Under the pieces are notes generated by a model that was given only the letters and a program-made list of their open reading frames with translations, was not told where the DNA came from and searched no databases. Position numbers and translations under genes: made by a program. Of a stretch of 64,000 nucleotides of DNA, positions 1 to 12,909 are shown piece by piece. The stretch comes from Aphrocallistes beatrix (Eukaryota > Porifera > Hexactinellida > Sceptrulophora > Aphrocallistidae): contig OY725488.1 in the NCBI GenBank assembly GCA_963281255.1, positions 3,929,925-3,993,924 on the forward strand, in the 5' to 3' direction. The stretch's first letter is position 1; the number at the start of each line of letters is the position of its first letter.

Positions 1-1117
1 CCAGATATCCCGTTAGAATTGTTTTTCCATTATTAAATTTTTCTATAATTAAATAAAATAAGTAGTGATTTTTCTAATCTAAAATAATACCAGTTATGAT
101 GCCATCCCAAAATAAATGACAGTCATCGTGTTATCTTGATATATCCAAGGTCGTGCAACCCTCTGTAGCTAAAGAATAAACTGGAAATTAATCAAGTATA
201 CTTATATTAATCATTGGAATGAATATAGTGTTGGAATCGGAACTTATCGAATGACTTAATAGGAATATTTATTTTGTACAATCTCTTTTTAAAAAGGAAA
301 AACTCTTTAGCAAAATTGTCCAATTACAGACCTTGTGCTATATATTATTGAACTAAAGTTTAATATCGCCAGTATTCGGATATAATACATCATATAGTAT
401 TTTGACAACACTATGATATTCAGACAGACTAACATTGTTTATTACGCAGGCCAGGGTTCGGCAACCTATAGCACGCGAGCACTAATTAATGACACGTAGA
501 GAAAATAAATGTGGGTCGACAGACCGACATTATGTAGATTCATGGGCAACTCTAGGCGGGCGTGCCATTGGCACACAAGGTCATAAATATGTTGCCATTA
601 TAGGTAAACTGGCACACTTCATTCAAAAGGTTGCCGAGCCCTGGTGTAGGCAATCTTAGGACCGCATCCCTGGTCCACTTTTGAGATTAGTTGGCAGCCC
701 TTATGTACTCAGGGCTATGTATATATGTTTTTTTATATAATAATCTAGATTCTATAATTTAAATAGACACATCATTAATACTTTGTGAAGCAACCGGGGT
801 TGTATTTTCAATGAAATCAAAGTTCATAATTTAAGAGATTGCCGGGTTGTTGCTCGTCTAACTTTGCAAAATAAAGGCATATGGCACCTACATATCTAAT
901 TGGGAAGCCCTCTATATCGTATTAACATGCTTCTTTTTTCATTCCACCAAGAACGGAACAATGATCAAGGAAGGAAGAGGATACTTTGTCAATTTTATAT
1001 CAAATTTTAGACACATAATGAACCATATTTTTTATATGTCACACGTTTATTATGTTCTGTGAATTTACTTTTCTTATTTATACTGCATTTACCTAATTTT
1101 TATCATATTTATTATAG
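1..1117 (+). other. Intron of the KAP3 homologue
   Basis: The acceptor is at 1116-1117; the donor is outside the window. The only structured content I see is the small hAT-type MITE at 452-643. The rest is AT-rich and shows no coding potential. Confidence 0.6.
452..643. mobile_element. hAT-type MITE, 192 bp
   Basis: The ends are inverted: cagggttcggcaacct on the left and aggttgccgagccctg on the right, starting with the CAGGG typical of hAT TIRs. The flanking octamers acgcaggc (444-451) and gtgtaggc (644-651) differ only by transitions, as expected of an old 8-bp TSD. There is no ORF. It lies in a KAP3 intron. Confidence 0.75.
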
Positions 1118-2620
1118 TTGATAGAGTATGAAATTGAAAAGTTAAATTTGTCTACTGCTCAATTTAATGGGCAATCTCCTTCAATTGTTTATCAACATGA
1201 TACAAATGCACTAAATATCAATTCAATCTCTTCAGATGGTCAAGTACAACTTTTGAGATTATCTTTATACTTGCTACTTAATATTTCAGAGAATGAGAAA
1301 ACTGAGCTCAAAATAATAAACAAAGGTTTAATTAACATTTTATTTAAAATGTTGAAGATAAATAATAAAGAGTTGGTGATTCTTTCTCTCTCTTTTATGA
1401 AAAAAATAAGCATCTATCATGACAATATTGTGAAATATCGCCATATGAATATTGTTGAGAGGTTAGATGAAGCTTTATTAAGTCAAAATAAAATAATGAC
1501 TCACATAATTTTACGATTTTATTTCAATCTATCCTTTGATTCAGTTTTTCAGCTCCATTTTGCTAATGACGAATTTGTATCTAAATTGATTACTTTTGCT
1601 AGAAGTCTTGAATATAGATCATTAATATTTTGTATTCTATACCATATATCCATTCGATTTGAATGTGTTTCAGCTTTTCTGCACAAAAATTCTATTTCAT
1701 TTTTTCGACAATGTCTTCATGAAAAGGTTGATGATTGCACTGAGCCTGAATTGCTCTCGCTTTTAATAAACCTATTGACAAATCTTGAATTTTCCAACCT
1801 ATTTTTGGATACTGACATTTTAAATTACATAATATTCAGATCGATATCATTGCAAGATGTACTTCTTTTACGACTCGCTCGTACTGCACTTCAGCATAAT
1901 TTTTTTTGCAATACCTTAACTCTCCACCTTGGTGCTTTTAGGGATGTATTTCTAAACTTCAAAAACTTTGATATGTTACTAGAAATTATTGCTATACTTT
2001 GTATTATTTTTGAAAAACAACCAGAAATAGCTATGGAATTATTTGACGATGATTTTTTCCATTTTGTTCTAGTAAAATTTTCCTGTTGTTATGAATTCGA
2101 TGATGATGTGATTCTTGAATTTTTGTCCTTTTTCTGTAAATTGATGCCACTTCAAAATTTTAATGTTTTAAGGTGTAATATTGTAGAATTAATGGGTTAT
2201 TTGCTTAACTTATTTGAAAAAAAACTGGAGGATAAAGAACTTGTTCTCAAAATTTTATATGTTTTGTATTCTGTACTTTACACCTTTGCAACTAATAATT
2301 TCACTTCTCTATACCAAGTCACCCAGTGGTTAATTCAAATGATAGAATATAGAAGCAGTCTCATTAATATTTATTGTTATAATTGTCTTGACTTACTTCT
2401 CGCCAATAATTGTTCCTATACGGTGGAAATTTTAAAGCAGAAATTTCTTATGCATAATATTCAATGGTTAGAATTTGTAGCAGAAAAAGGTATAGTGCAA
2501 GGTGAACAGCACTTAACTGATGATGCTATTATGAATGAAGATACTATTCGACTTGTTTCTTCTCCAAAACGTGAAAATTTGACTTATTTTTTGACTGGAG
2601 ATAACATTTTATTTGTCTAA
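1118..2620 (+). CDS. KIFAP3: Kinesin-associated protein 3 homologue, last coding exon (partial gene)
   Basis: KAP3 is the non-motor subunit of heterotrimeric kinesin-2. It links the motor pair to cargo, notably in intraflagellar transport. The 500 codons here read as helical, Leu-rich armadillo-type repeats. Stretches such as LLRLSLYLLLN, ILYHISI and HNIQWLEFV, near codons 46-56, 167-173 and 450-458, match in order the repeats and the C-terminal SQWLEMV-type segment I know from animal KAP3. There is no ATG at the left edge: the frame opens at a TTG directly after a pyrimidine-rich tract ending in TAG (1111-1117), so 1118 is a splice-acceptor boundary, phase 0, and the N-terminal part lies in exons off the left edge. 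The stop is TAA at 2618-2620. The tail after the last repeat is shorter than the Gly/Tyr-rich vertebrate tail. The family call is well supported; one-to-one orthology is inferred. Confidence 0.87.
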   Translation: MIEYEIEKLNLSTAQFNGQSPSIVYQHDTNALNINSISSDGQVQLLRLSLYLLLNISENEKTELKIINKGLINILFKMLKINNKELVILSLSFMKKISIYHDNIVKYRHMNIVERLDEALLSQNKIMTHIILRFYFNLSFDSVFQLHFANDEFVSKLITFARSLEYRSLIFCILYHISIRFECVSAFLHKNSISFFRQCLHEKVDDCTEPELLSLLINLLTNLEFSNLFLDTDILNYIIFRSISLQDVLLLRLARTALQHNFFCNTLTLHLGAFRDVFLNFKNFDMLLEIIAILCIIFEKQPEIAMELFDDDFFHFVLVKFSCCYEFDDDVILEFLSFFCKLMPLQNFNVLRCNIVELMGYLLNLFEKKLEDKELVLKILYVLYSVLYTFATNNFTSLYQVTQWLIQMIEYRSSLINIYCYNCLDLLLANNCSYTVEILKQKFLMHNIQWLEFVAEKGIVQGEQHLTDDAIMNEDTIRLVSSPKRENLTYFLTGDNILFV

Positions 2621-3049
2621 ATTTGCTGTGTTTAATATTTGAATTTTAAATTTAATTATTATTTACCAGTGAGATCAATTAAATTATTATCAAACGTGAT
2701 ATAAGTAATTATATTAAGATGCTTTATTTGCTGTCTAATTTTTCTATGATCATAAAAAAATAACTTTGTATATTGACGGTGGCTTTTACAAAACCTGTGA
2801 TGATCGCTTGATAGGGATGAAGGCTTACCTATTTGCAGAAATAGCATAAAATGCAGTATTGAATATATTCCAATAGCAAAAACTTATCAATCATATTTTA
2901 TCTATCACAATTCTACCTTTGTTTAAGTTAATTTCTGATATTCCAATTATTTAATTGTTATTTTATCTTCCCAGTAAATCCACTTTCCTCCAGTTTTTCA
3001 GTGATAAATAGGTTTTGTATTAATTTTGTCAATCAAAGTCCAAATACCT
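2621..3049 (+). other. KAP3 3' flank and presumed 3' UTR
   Basis: AT-rich non-coding sequence follows the stop. An attaaa hexamer at about 2678-2683 could be a weak polyadenylation signal; I see no canonical aataaa close to the stop. The small minus-strand ORF here has no recognisable features. Confidence 0.35.
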
Positions 3050-3057
3050 TTTTACGG

Positions 3058-3251
3058 CAGTGGTTCCCAACTGGTGGTCCGCGGCCCCATGTGGGTCTCA
3101 AAACTCAATATATGGGGTCATTTGATCATTTAGGAATTTATCTGCAATAATACATATTTATCATATAAAATTTGAAAATCCCTTTTTGGGGTCATCAATA
3201 TCGCTGCAGGTTCAAATGGGTCCTTCTGGCTGCGATCGTTGGGAACCACTG
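3058..3251. mobile_element. hAT-type MITE, 194 bp, with perfect 8-bp TSD
   Basis: The TIRs are cagtggttcccaac and gttgggaaccactg. The TSD ttttacgg is present intact at 3050-3057 and 3252-3259. The interior is non-coding and includes a GC-richer ggtccgcggccc stretch. It is a nonautonomous element mobilised by a hAT transposase not encoded here. Confidence 0.9.
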
Positions 3252-3533
3252 TTTTACGGCAACTCCGCTTTCTTTTAATTACAATATCTAACAATTTATT
3301 TATGGACAAATTCCAAGACCCAGAATTTTAGGACATATTTTCTTTAGGAGGAATTCTAGGTTCTTTTTAGGACAAATTCCGAGTGCAGATTTTGAGACAA
3401 ATTTTAATAGTCAGTTGGGACAAATGCCGGTTTCTTATATCAATGTACCTATTGCTGAAAATAAATACGTGGAATAGCTTTAATAATTTTAAGATATCGA
3501 AATGCACTTAAAACTAATATTCGTTATACTGTA

Positions 3534-4688
3534 CAGGGTTAGGCATAAGTTCTGCACCAAGCTTCATTAGGCATAAAATTTCTTATACTCAAACAATCTT
3601 AGTTATTATGGTCTTTAGAGATTGTAATTTGAATATTCTCAATAATTTTGAAAGATTTTTCGAGTCTAAGACCTGGGGCCTTATTCACTAAGAAAACTTA
3701 AGATTTGCTTAACTTTTGAATCTTCAAAATTAGAAGAGATTTTTAAAGAATTCAAATAGATTGCATACTCTATTAATTTTAAGTGGTACAATTGAAATGC
3801 TTGACAAATTTTGACTCATTTGTTAAACTTTTCAGAAAGTTACGTAATATTTTAAGTTAAGTATGACGTCATAATACTTAAGTATGACATCACGAATATT
3901 TCGAGAGTGACTTGGAATATTTCCAGTATTTAGGTAGTTTATATTTCTAGTGGTATCATTGAACATCTATTTACCCAAATCGTAATGCAACTCTTCAAAA
4001 TTTCCACTATATAAAGTTAAGCAAATCTTAAGTTTTCTTAGTGAATAAGGCCCCAGGAACTGTGTTTTGTATGGTGAGTTTTGAGGATAAATATTGTGTC
4101 CTGGCAGACAGCGTTAAACGAGATTCAGGATCCACTGCTTCTGTAAAAAATGTCTCTATAATCGATTTTCCATGACGATTTAGCACTTAATACATTTCAT
4201 TCACCTTGGAAATATTTCACAAATCCATTGAATTCATTATCAGAAACGAGATAAAGTTATTATTTCACGAGTTCAAATTAGGTACATTTTGCAAAATCAC
4301 CGAAAATGGCACTTTTTTTCACATCACCAAAAAATCTGATCCAAATGGTTCTCAATATATACTGATCTAAACATCCTATATTTCTACAAATTTAGAGTGT
4401 TCGAGGAAAATGTGAGAGCTACTTTGTCCTAGAATTTGAAGACTCTAGAAAGATAATTTGAAAAGCAATAGGCCCTGATTCTCGTTTAACGCTGTCTGCT
4501 AGGACACAATTTTTCTCCTCAAAACTCACCATACAAAACACAGTTCCAGGTCTTAGACTCGAAAAATATTTTAAAATCATTGAGAATATTCGAATCACAA
4601 TCTCTAAAGACCATAATAACTAAGATTGTTTGAGTATAAGAAGTTTTATGCCTAATGAATCTTGGTGCAGAACTTATGCCTAACCTTG
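3534..4688. mobile_element. Long-TIR palindromic element (TA target), interrupted
   Basis: The ends are cagggttaggcataag and cttatgcctaaccttg, flanked by TA at 3532-3533 and 4689-4690. The inverted arms extend about 150 bp, to near 3680 and 4545, so the unit is a near-foldback. A Harbinger-type MITE (3676-4053) sits in the left arm, and the matching right arm at about 4545-4560 is uninterrupted, giving the empty-site sequence. A diverged sister is at 56057-56833. The TA target and CAGGG-type ends suggest a Tc1/mariner or related MITE; no transposase is present. Confidence 0.8.
3676..4053. mobile_element. PIF/Harbinger-type MITE, 378 bp
   Basis: The TIRs begin gggccttattcactaag and extend about 35 bp with near-perfect inversion. 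The flanks are ctg on the left and cag on the right, a degenerate 3-bp CWG target. The host sequence is known from the opposite arm of the surrounding palindrome, where the same site reads through without it. The termini resemble those of the larger elements at 15112-16817 and 52786-54995, which carry Myb/SANT remnants. Confidence 0.78.
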
Positions 4689-4690
4689 TA

Positions 4691-5154
4691 TATACTCTAA
4701 CAGTAGCCGACCCTCAAATAATCTGCCCTCCCAAAAAGGTATGAACCTTTATCCTACCACTTAGAATAAAGTTTTGTTGTAAATTCTTCACTCCCAACAT
4801 ATCTGGATTCATCCGTGTTATTATATTCATTTAAAAGTATAATATCTTTATTTTTTAATTTTTATTAGGTAACAAATTGAACTAATTTTGATTACGCCCA
4901 AGAATCCTCAAGAATCCTCTGCCGGATAACCGATAATAAATGACCGGATATTCGGTGTTATTCTGCATTCAAATTACTCACTTTAGATTATTTCACCTCG
5001 ATTACTCTCCCAAATGGCGAATAATCTCAACCTGTCCACTTTGTGTCACTAGCGCAATAATATATAATGTTAATTAAGATCAGCAAATATTGAAATATTT
5101 AATCTAAGCATGAATGATTAGATTAAAAGCATACGAAGTGAAGAATTTGAATAT
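4691..5154. other. Intergenic, nothing recognised
   Basis: AT-rich non-coding sequence between the palindromic element and a Helitron fragment. I see no ORF, RNA gene or obvious repeat boundary in it. Confidence 0.4.
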
Positions 5155-5995
5155 TATATTTTAAAACACTAGAATTTTTGTTTGTTTGTTTGTTTATTTG
5201 TTTGTTTGTCCAAACTGATGGAAGAATTGGCAAGTCGTAGAGATATGAACATTAGCATGTAGATGTGAAATAATGTGTCTACGATTTAGTTGGAAGGTCT
5301 ATTTGGCGAAATTTCCACACCTCTGCAAAAAATGGAAAACAATTTTCCACACCTTTTCTATACAATATCTATAACTTTACTCTCACAATGGAAATCATTG
5401 TACGACACTACAATAGACTGTCATTGTTATTAATATATCAAAGTAATAAATTATATAGATGTTTCAATTTTATTATAGAGCACTGCAATAAAAAGGTTAT
5501 GTGTATATTTTCACACCTTTACGTAGTATATACATATTTTCACACCAGTTAACGAATTTATAATAATTTGCTAGAAACTAGCTTCAAACAGTTGACGGTG
5601 TTGGGATACAGAATTTGAATAATCTAATAAATAAGATAATTTATTAGTTTACTTTTGTTTGCAATAGATATATTAAGTAAACAAATCTCAAAAATATGCT
5701 AGAAACTAGTTTTCAACCGTTGAGATGTGTTTTTTAATGGCGTAGATTTCTAAGATCACAAGGAAAAAGTGGTTATACCCGACTTACCTTCTCCCCTGAG
5801 CTAGTAATGCATCTGCTGATGGCTCCTGACAGTCGAGGCAGAGCATTCAGATAGCACATTCGAGCTATAATTCTGTTCGCTTTACTCGCCGTTAATCTTG
5901 ATAATGAGTTAGCTAGCGTTTGGGACTCAGGAAAGGTGCGCAAGGTGCAAGATCTCTGGAATATCCTCGAGCCCTGTCCTTCAATGTATCAGGGT
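5155..5995 (+). mobile_element. Helitron 5' fragment with start of Rep/helicase reading frame
   Basis: This stretch aligns by eye with 58070-59110. It starts with a (GTTT)-rich run and a gtttgtttgtcc motif and shares several hundred bases of leader, including the repeated cacaccttttctatacaa. It then enters the coding part with LLMAPDSRGRAF-like codons near 5812-5850, a signature of the N-terminal Helitron protein region. The frame breaks almost at once and homology ends near 5995. It is a truncated, dead copy. Confidence 0.7.
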
Positions 5996-6588
5996 AATTT
6001 TTGATATATTTAGCAAATTTGACATTCAACGAGAAATTTGATAACAATTATCCTGGCTCTTCGAACAGTATACGCTTTGGATGCATTTTTGCGAGGCATT
6101 TGTACGTCACGATGCGACAATCTACCAAAGATTTCTGGTACTAACTTGTTTTGAAACATGATAATAGTAAATTTGTTGAATTCAAGTACTGATATTGTAA
6201 TATTCTTTGTCTATTTAGTCGACTTCATCAGGTGGTAGAAGTCAGGAATGTGTGACCATTACTATTGGAAGCCAGTCGATTTCAAATTTTTTGGAGATTG
6301 CAGAAAAAAAAGTCATTTGACATTGAAAGAATGTTGAAAATTGGTGTTTCTTTAATAAAAAGCTTCGCAGATTCCCTTTTTGGGCTTATTCACACCCAAA
6401 AGTCCCATCTGAAATCATTGTCATTTTAATTCAGAAATTATTCATTGTATTTAAAAATGATCATGAACAAAACGACTCAGAATATGTCTCCTCTACACAA
6501 TTACTGGTTAATAATTTAGACAATCAACCTTCTACACAGTTGTGACATTTAAAGTCGAATGTTATCCATGTTCCAGCTTGTTTTTGCT
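5996..6588. other. Intergenic, nothing recognised
   Basis: AT-rich sequence between the Helitron fragment and the TTAA insertion site at 6589. I see no coding features and no inverted ends. Confidence 0.4.
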
Positions 6589-9500
6589 TTAAGGATACCG
6601 CCCTCGAAAAACTTTGCCTGGCGTCAAAATATATTGTTAATTTAATTGTATTACTGAGCGGTCTACCATCTGATAGTACTAGTTGGACGGTATTAAATTT
6701 GATTTTTATGAGTTAACCCCCTAAAGTTTAGCGTTACTAAAAGTTGAAAAAGTATTGGAGGTTTTTGCCGCATTCACCAATTAGTTTTTAACTTATTTGA
6801 TATTTTTTAATGATATGGACCTTAACATTGTTTTGGTCCCTTTGGAGATTGTATAACACAAAGATTTAGAAGAAAGGTCAAATAAAATCCAAACAAAATA
6901 GCTCTATAAGGGAGTTCAGTTATATAATGCTCGGGAAATCGCCTGTTTGATATCAGATATTTATCGATCATTGGATCAGAATTAAAGTTTTGATCGTTTC
7001 AAAAAAACTTATTCGGATTCGACCATTTGTTCTTGAGATATCGCTTATTATAGGTAAAGTTCGGGCATAATATCCCTCTATGGTCCCGAGAGAGGGCGAT
7101 GTCATATCTTAAAAACTATAGAAGATATATAATCTATTATAATCTCAAATGAAAGATTATATGCGAGAATATATAGGTTCCTCAAACATTCCTTTGTCAA
7201 AAAATAAATATTTATCGACTTATCATTGATTTAATTGTAATACAAATTCTATGGAGAACTTTAAATATATTAGAAAATGGCGGATCTAATCATTAAATAT
7301 GTATCCAAATGTGGCTATTATACTAAAGAATGAATACAATTGTCGTTAATAATGTGTACAGAAAAAGTGGAGAACTTTTAATAATTATTTTGAAAGTTCT
7401 GGCCTTGGACCTCCCAGATTCGGTCAAAAACCCCCATTGATGGTCCAAAAAGAGATACCTCTCTAACTCTGTTAATATAAGCCCAAATTCTTTGTTCTCA
7501 CTTCCTAATATACTTTTTATGAGGGTACATATATGATTCATTGACAATAATTGCACTACATCCTATGAATTGTATCTTTTATATTTTTGTCACATGATGA
7601 TGTTGCATTTTTCGAAAATCCTAATCTTAGAAACTAAAAGTCGTAGACTTTCGCTCTAACTTCCTGATATACTTTTTGGAAGCTATTTATTCATTCTAAA
7701 CTGATGGATTATACTTCGTAGTGCTAGGAATATGAATTATTATTTACAATTATCTGAAAATATTCAGAAATTAGGGGCCTCAAGGAAATTTCAGGATTTT
7801 CACTGTACTTTTGCTATTTTATGTAAATATTTGGTTCGAATATACCTAAATCATTAGTATAAATGCAAATAAATGCCTGTGAATGAATTTGTTCATTTTT
7901 AATAACTGATTTACATTGTTCTTAACATCTAAACTTAAAATCTCTATATCTCTCGTGACTTTAAAATTTGAAAATTGACCGTCTTTAAAAAATTTTTTCA
8001 AAATTTGTTTGAGATAGAGGTTTGAAAATTTCAAGAATTGTTCTATATCATTTGGCGATGAACGTAGGCCATTTAATTTTCGATATTTTATCACTTGGTG
8101 ATTTTATTCCTGATTTTTCAAAAAACACGTTTTTCACCGTTTTGGGCACTTTTTATTCAGACACCAATAAAATTAACAGCTTTTGTCATTTACATTTCTT
8201 TTGGTCTTATGAGGTGGCAAATATGATAAACTATCTATGATTCGATTTTGGACGCATTTGTTTCCATTGTATGTCCTAAAAAAATTTTGGAGTGGCCGAA
8301 TTTCTACCATTAAAGGTTGGCCTTTCCTATGGGCATTTTGTTTTTTATAAAAAATTCGCCAAAAGTCCTTTTTGATCATTTTTAGATCACTTAAGGATAC
8401 CGCCCTCGAAAAAACATATGATTTGGCTTACAGCATACGATGAAAGTAGAGCTATAAGAGATGTTAAGCGTGGGGAGGTATCTCCATCAAGAAATACTGG
8501 CACATTCCAAACCGTTTTTGATTCTCATTTCTAGTTTTTGAGATACAGTGTCTCAAAGTCTGTTTCATTCGTTTTCCGCTAGCACATCTTAATGGTAGAA
8601 ATTTGGGCACTCAAGGAATTGTTTAGGACATACCAAGGAATCAAATGCTTCCAAAATCGAATCATAGATAGTCTACCATATTTGCAACTTCATAGGACCA
8701 AATGGAAGTTAAAATGGCAAACATTGTAAATTTTAGAGGTGTCCGAAAAAAAAGGGTAAAAAGGGCAAAAATGTCTGTTTTTGGGGGAAATCAGGAATAA
8801 AATCACCGGGTTAGAATATATCCAAAAAATGGTGGTCCTACGTTCATCGCCTAATGATATGGAACAACTCTTGAAATTTTCAAATTTCTATCTCAAACCA
8901 AATTTGAGAAATAATTCAGTAAAGACGGTCAATTTTGAAATTTTCAAGTCCCGAGATATAGAGATTTTAAGTTTTGGTGCTAAGAAGAATGTAAAATGAG
9001 TTATTAATAATGAACAAAAGCATTCACAGACATTTATTCGCATTCATACTGCTGATTTAGGTATATTAGCACCAAATCTTTACAAAAAATAGCAAAAGTA
9101 CCCTGAAAATCCAAAATTTCCTTGAGGCCCCTAACTCCGAATATTTCGAGATAATTGTAAATAATAATTCATATTCCTGGCACTGCGAAGTATAATATAT
9201 CAGTTTAGAATGAATAAAAAGTTTCCAGAAAGTATATTAGGAAGTTAGAGCGAAAGTCCACCACTTTTAGCTTCCAAGTTAGGATTTTCGAAAAATGCTA
9301 CGTCATCATATGACAAAAATCTAAAATTTAACTTTCCATAGGGTGTAGCGCAATTATTATCAAAGAATCATATATGTACACTCATAAAAAGTATATTAGG
9401 AAGTGAGAACTAAGAATTTGGAATTATATTTACAGAGATAGAGAGATATCCCTTTTTTGGACCCTAAATGGGGGTTTTTGACCGAATCTGCGAAGTATAT

Positions 9501-10461
9501 ATCCTTTTATTTAAGGATATAATATATTATACATCTACAATAGTTTTTAAGATATGACATCGGCCTCTTTCGGGACCTTAGAGGGATATTATGCCCGAAC
9601 TTTACCTATAATAAGCGATATCTCAAGAACAAATGGTCGGATCCGAACAATTTTTTTTTGTGGAAGATCAGAATTTTTTTTCTGACCCAGTGATCGCTAA
9701 ATATCTGAGATCAAACTTGCGATTTCCCGAGCATTATATAAATGAACTCCCTTATAGAGCTATTTTCTTTGGATTTTATTTCTCATTCTTTTAAATCTTT
9801 GTGTTATATAATCTCCAAAGGTGCCAAAACAATGTTAAGGTCCATATCATTAAAAGAAAATCACATATTTTATAACCTATTTGGTAAATGAGTTAAAAAC
9901 CCCCAATAATTTTTCAATTTTTATTGACGCTAAACTTTAGGGGGTTATCTCGCAAAAAATAAAAAAAAATACCGTCTAAATAGTGCTATCAGATGGTAGA
10001 CCGATCAGTAATACAATGAAATTACCAATAAAAAACGTTGTTTTTACGGGATACAGACAATTCGTGACATTACAATTCGTGACATTACAATTCGTGACAT
10101 ACAATTCGTGACATTACAATTCGTGACATTTATTTCGTAACTAACAATTCGTGACATTGCTATTCGTGACTATTCATCATAGAATTGATGAATTCAATAT
10201 TAGAATGTGAGAATGAATTTCTCTCTCGGGAAGTAATTATTTTAGTTGTCATTGTCTTTCATCTTTAATTAATTAATTAATCAATAAACAAGTTGAATGA
10301 AACCCTTTAATCTCAACTAATGATTATAAGAACTGATGAATTGATTTAATAAACTATTTTTTCATTTATGCCTATAAAATAAGAAACAAGATGCAAATAA
10401 ATACCTTTAAACAAACACTTAATAAGATTACAGATTACAAAGTGCTAATATTGATCTAATA

Positions 10462-12611
10462 ATGGATTACATGTATATTCCTTGGCCAGTCTTTTCAAAA
10501 TCCTCTTTTTGCAAAAGTTTTGTGGATATCAGTCCAGAATTTGTAGCAAGCCGTGAAGAGTCCATTCAACTAAACGCATGCATATCTAGCATGGATGCTC
10601 CCACTTTCAGGGCTATGTCGCGGCCGATACGTAACGTGTCTGTAATTGAGGGGAAGCTTCTCTCAATAATAGGTAGCATTTTCCCGACTTCATCTACATC
10701 TCATCCAGTACTCTTAAACGCTTTTAGGTTAACGGTTAGACTGAATTGCAATGCAGAATCTCTGTATATAGTTAGGGTGTCTTTCTGCCATTCTGAGAAA
10801 AATGTCTTACTCTTTGGCTTTTCGCTCATTGAAGGCATACCAAAGATTTGGACTGATCAGTACCTCACCGTTTCGATTCCAAGATTCATTGAGGAGACTT
10901 TAGAAGTTTATAATTTCCAACAAAGTCTTGATAGAAAGGCAGCTGAAGTCAGTCGAGGTCTTGTCGAAATTCTTCAATCATTCCCACCATCCCACTCGGG
11001 TACTTTGGATGAATCTTCACCCCATTGTCCAGTTGATTTTTTACCTCTTGATGCTCCTGTAAACTCTTGTTCTGATCATTCTCAAGATTCAAACCTGTCA
11101 GAGCAATCAAATGATCAGTTACCAGCTTTTCGAAAAAATGGAAGTCAGCGACCAAATCCTATTATCCCAAATATTTCTTCTATTCCAGATGTTCACTCAT
11201 TTCAATTGACAACAACCGAGAGAGGAGGCCAATGTCTTATGGAAAATAACTTCGTATACACCAAACATCGTGTGATAAACGATAAAGTACATTGGCAATG
11301 TATTCAGCGCGGAGTGTGCAAAGCAAGAATTCACACAGTTGGGAATAACGTAATTGCACGCAAAAATGAGCACACTCATGAATCTAATCCAGACACATTC
11401 CAATGTTTGAAAATGAAAGCAGGGATGAAGCGAAGTGCCTCTTTAACGCAGCAAGGAACCCATTCGATTCTTACTAACTCAGTGAGTGAGCTAGATGAGG
11501 CATCTGCTGTAAAGCTTCCAAAACTCGACAGCTTAAAGCAAACTGTTCGTCGAGAGCGAAAAAGAACTGCGAATGTTCCACCAGAACCAAAGTCTCTTAA
11601 CTGTCTTGAGATACCAGAGGAATATAGGAAAACAGATAAAGGCCAACGCTTCCTTCTTTTTGATTCAGGTATGGATAGTGGTGATCAAAGAATTCTGATT
11701 TTTGGCACTGAATCCAACTTGAATATCCTTAATACCGCCAGTGTTTGGTTGGCTGATGGCACTTTTAAAACGGCACCGAACTTGTTCTACCAACTTTATG
11801 TCATCCATGGGTTAAAAGGAGGAGCCAATCCATTGAAAGACGGGCATCTGCTTCCAAGTTTATTCGTTCTTTACCTAATAAAGCGGAAGAAACCTATAAA
11901 AAAATGTGGAGTGAAGTTAAAGTATTGTGTCCTAATGCATGTCCTACCCACCTCATTGTAGACTTTGAAAGGGCTGCAATCAATGCTTTTAAGAGTCTTT
12001 ATCCTCACGCTCAGGTAAAAGGATGTTTTTTCCACCTCACGCAAAATGTATGGAGAAAAGTCCAAGAATTAGGCCTGAAAACGAAATATCAGGAGGATCC
12101 ATCATTTGCGTTAAAAATCCGAATGTTACCAGCCCTAGCATTCGCAACACCTACAGATATCCCTGAACTTTTTAATCAGCTCTTTATGGAACTTCCCATT
12201 GAAGCCTATGATTTAGCTCTGTACTTTGAATCCACCTATATTGGCAGGCACTTAACTGATACGCCAATCGTTATTCCTAGTACATTTTCTCTGGAACTAT
12301 GGAATAACCATTTCATGGTACATTTCGGTCTCCCTAGAACCACTAACGTAGTTGAGGCATGGCACAGGTCATTTTCTACTCACATGTCCTGTCATCATCC
12401 ATCACTTTGGAAGTTTTTAAGTGTACTAAAAAAAGAACAAGGCTTAACTGAGGTAAAGCAAGCGTTCTACCTATGTGGTAAGAATCCCTCGAAGAGAAAA
12501 TCAAATGCTGATCATGAAAAAGCATTAGAGACTCTAGTAGATGGCTATCTGACGCGTCCCAAGATGGATTTTCTTAGAGGAGTTGCATACCAATTCGCTT
12601 TCAACTCTTAA
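10462..12611 (+). pseudogene. MULE transposase with FLYWCH zinc finger, one frameshift
   Basis: Two overlapping open frames make up one protein: 10462-11961 and a frame open from about 11860 to 12611. The first has a FLYWCH-type zinc finger at about residues 246-308 (aromatic spacing, WQCIQRGVCKARIHT and HTHES ligands). It then reaches the MULE domain start (WLADGTFKTAPNLFYQLY), which carries the first catalytic Asp. The second frame carries MWSEVK, IVDFERAAINAF with the second Asp, GCFFHLTQNVW, and NVVEAWH with the probable catalytic Glu. The family motif RSLPNKAEETYKKMW lies in the downstream frame, so a single-base indel lies at about 11855-11866. Otherwise it is near full length (about 710 codons), so inactivation looks recent. 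The ATG at 10462 is the first in frame. Confidence 0.88.
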
Positions 12612-12763
12612 TATTTACATATAGGACAACAACTAATATCTTAGTACTAGTATTCTTCATGTGATCTTTGCAAAAATAGAAAAAAGTCCGCAATTCGGAC
12701 TGAAACGTGCGTTTAGAAAGCGTAAATGTAATGCGTATATGTATCGTTACCTAATAGTATATA

Positions 12764-12896
12764 AGGTAGAATTCACTCATTAGCAACTCGGGCTTTTCGC
12801 GCAAAAAGGTTGCTAATAAGGAAACATAATTAATAACACAACATTTACACTTGAGACTTGAAAATTGGTTGAGTTGCTAATAAGCAACCTCTACTG
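12764..12896. mobile_element. Small pogo/Tc1-type MITE, 133 bp, inside the MULE
   Basis: The ends aggtagaattcactcatt and, inverted, cagtagaggttgcttatt share the attagcaact motif and are flanked by TA (12762-12763, 12897-12898). They resemble the TIRs of the element at 33889-34061 (cagtggaattcgcttattag). Non-coding. Confidence 0.62.
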
Positions 12897-12909
12897 TATG
12901 ACTAAATAT

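Noticed and set aside
10055..10146. Regular short repeats resembling a CRISPR array
   Set aside because: The repeats are 15-17 bp with no unique spacers, are mirrored at 14917-14990 and form the TIRs of a MULE in a eukaryotic genome.
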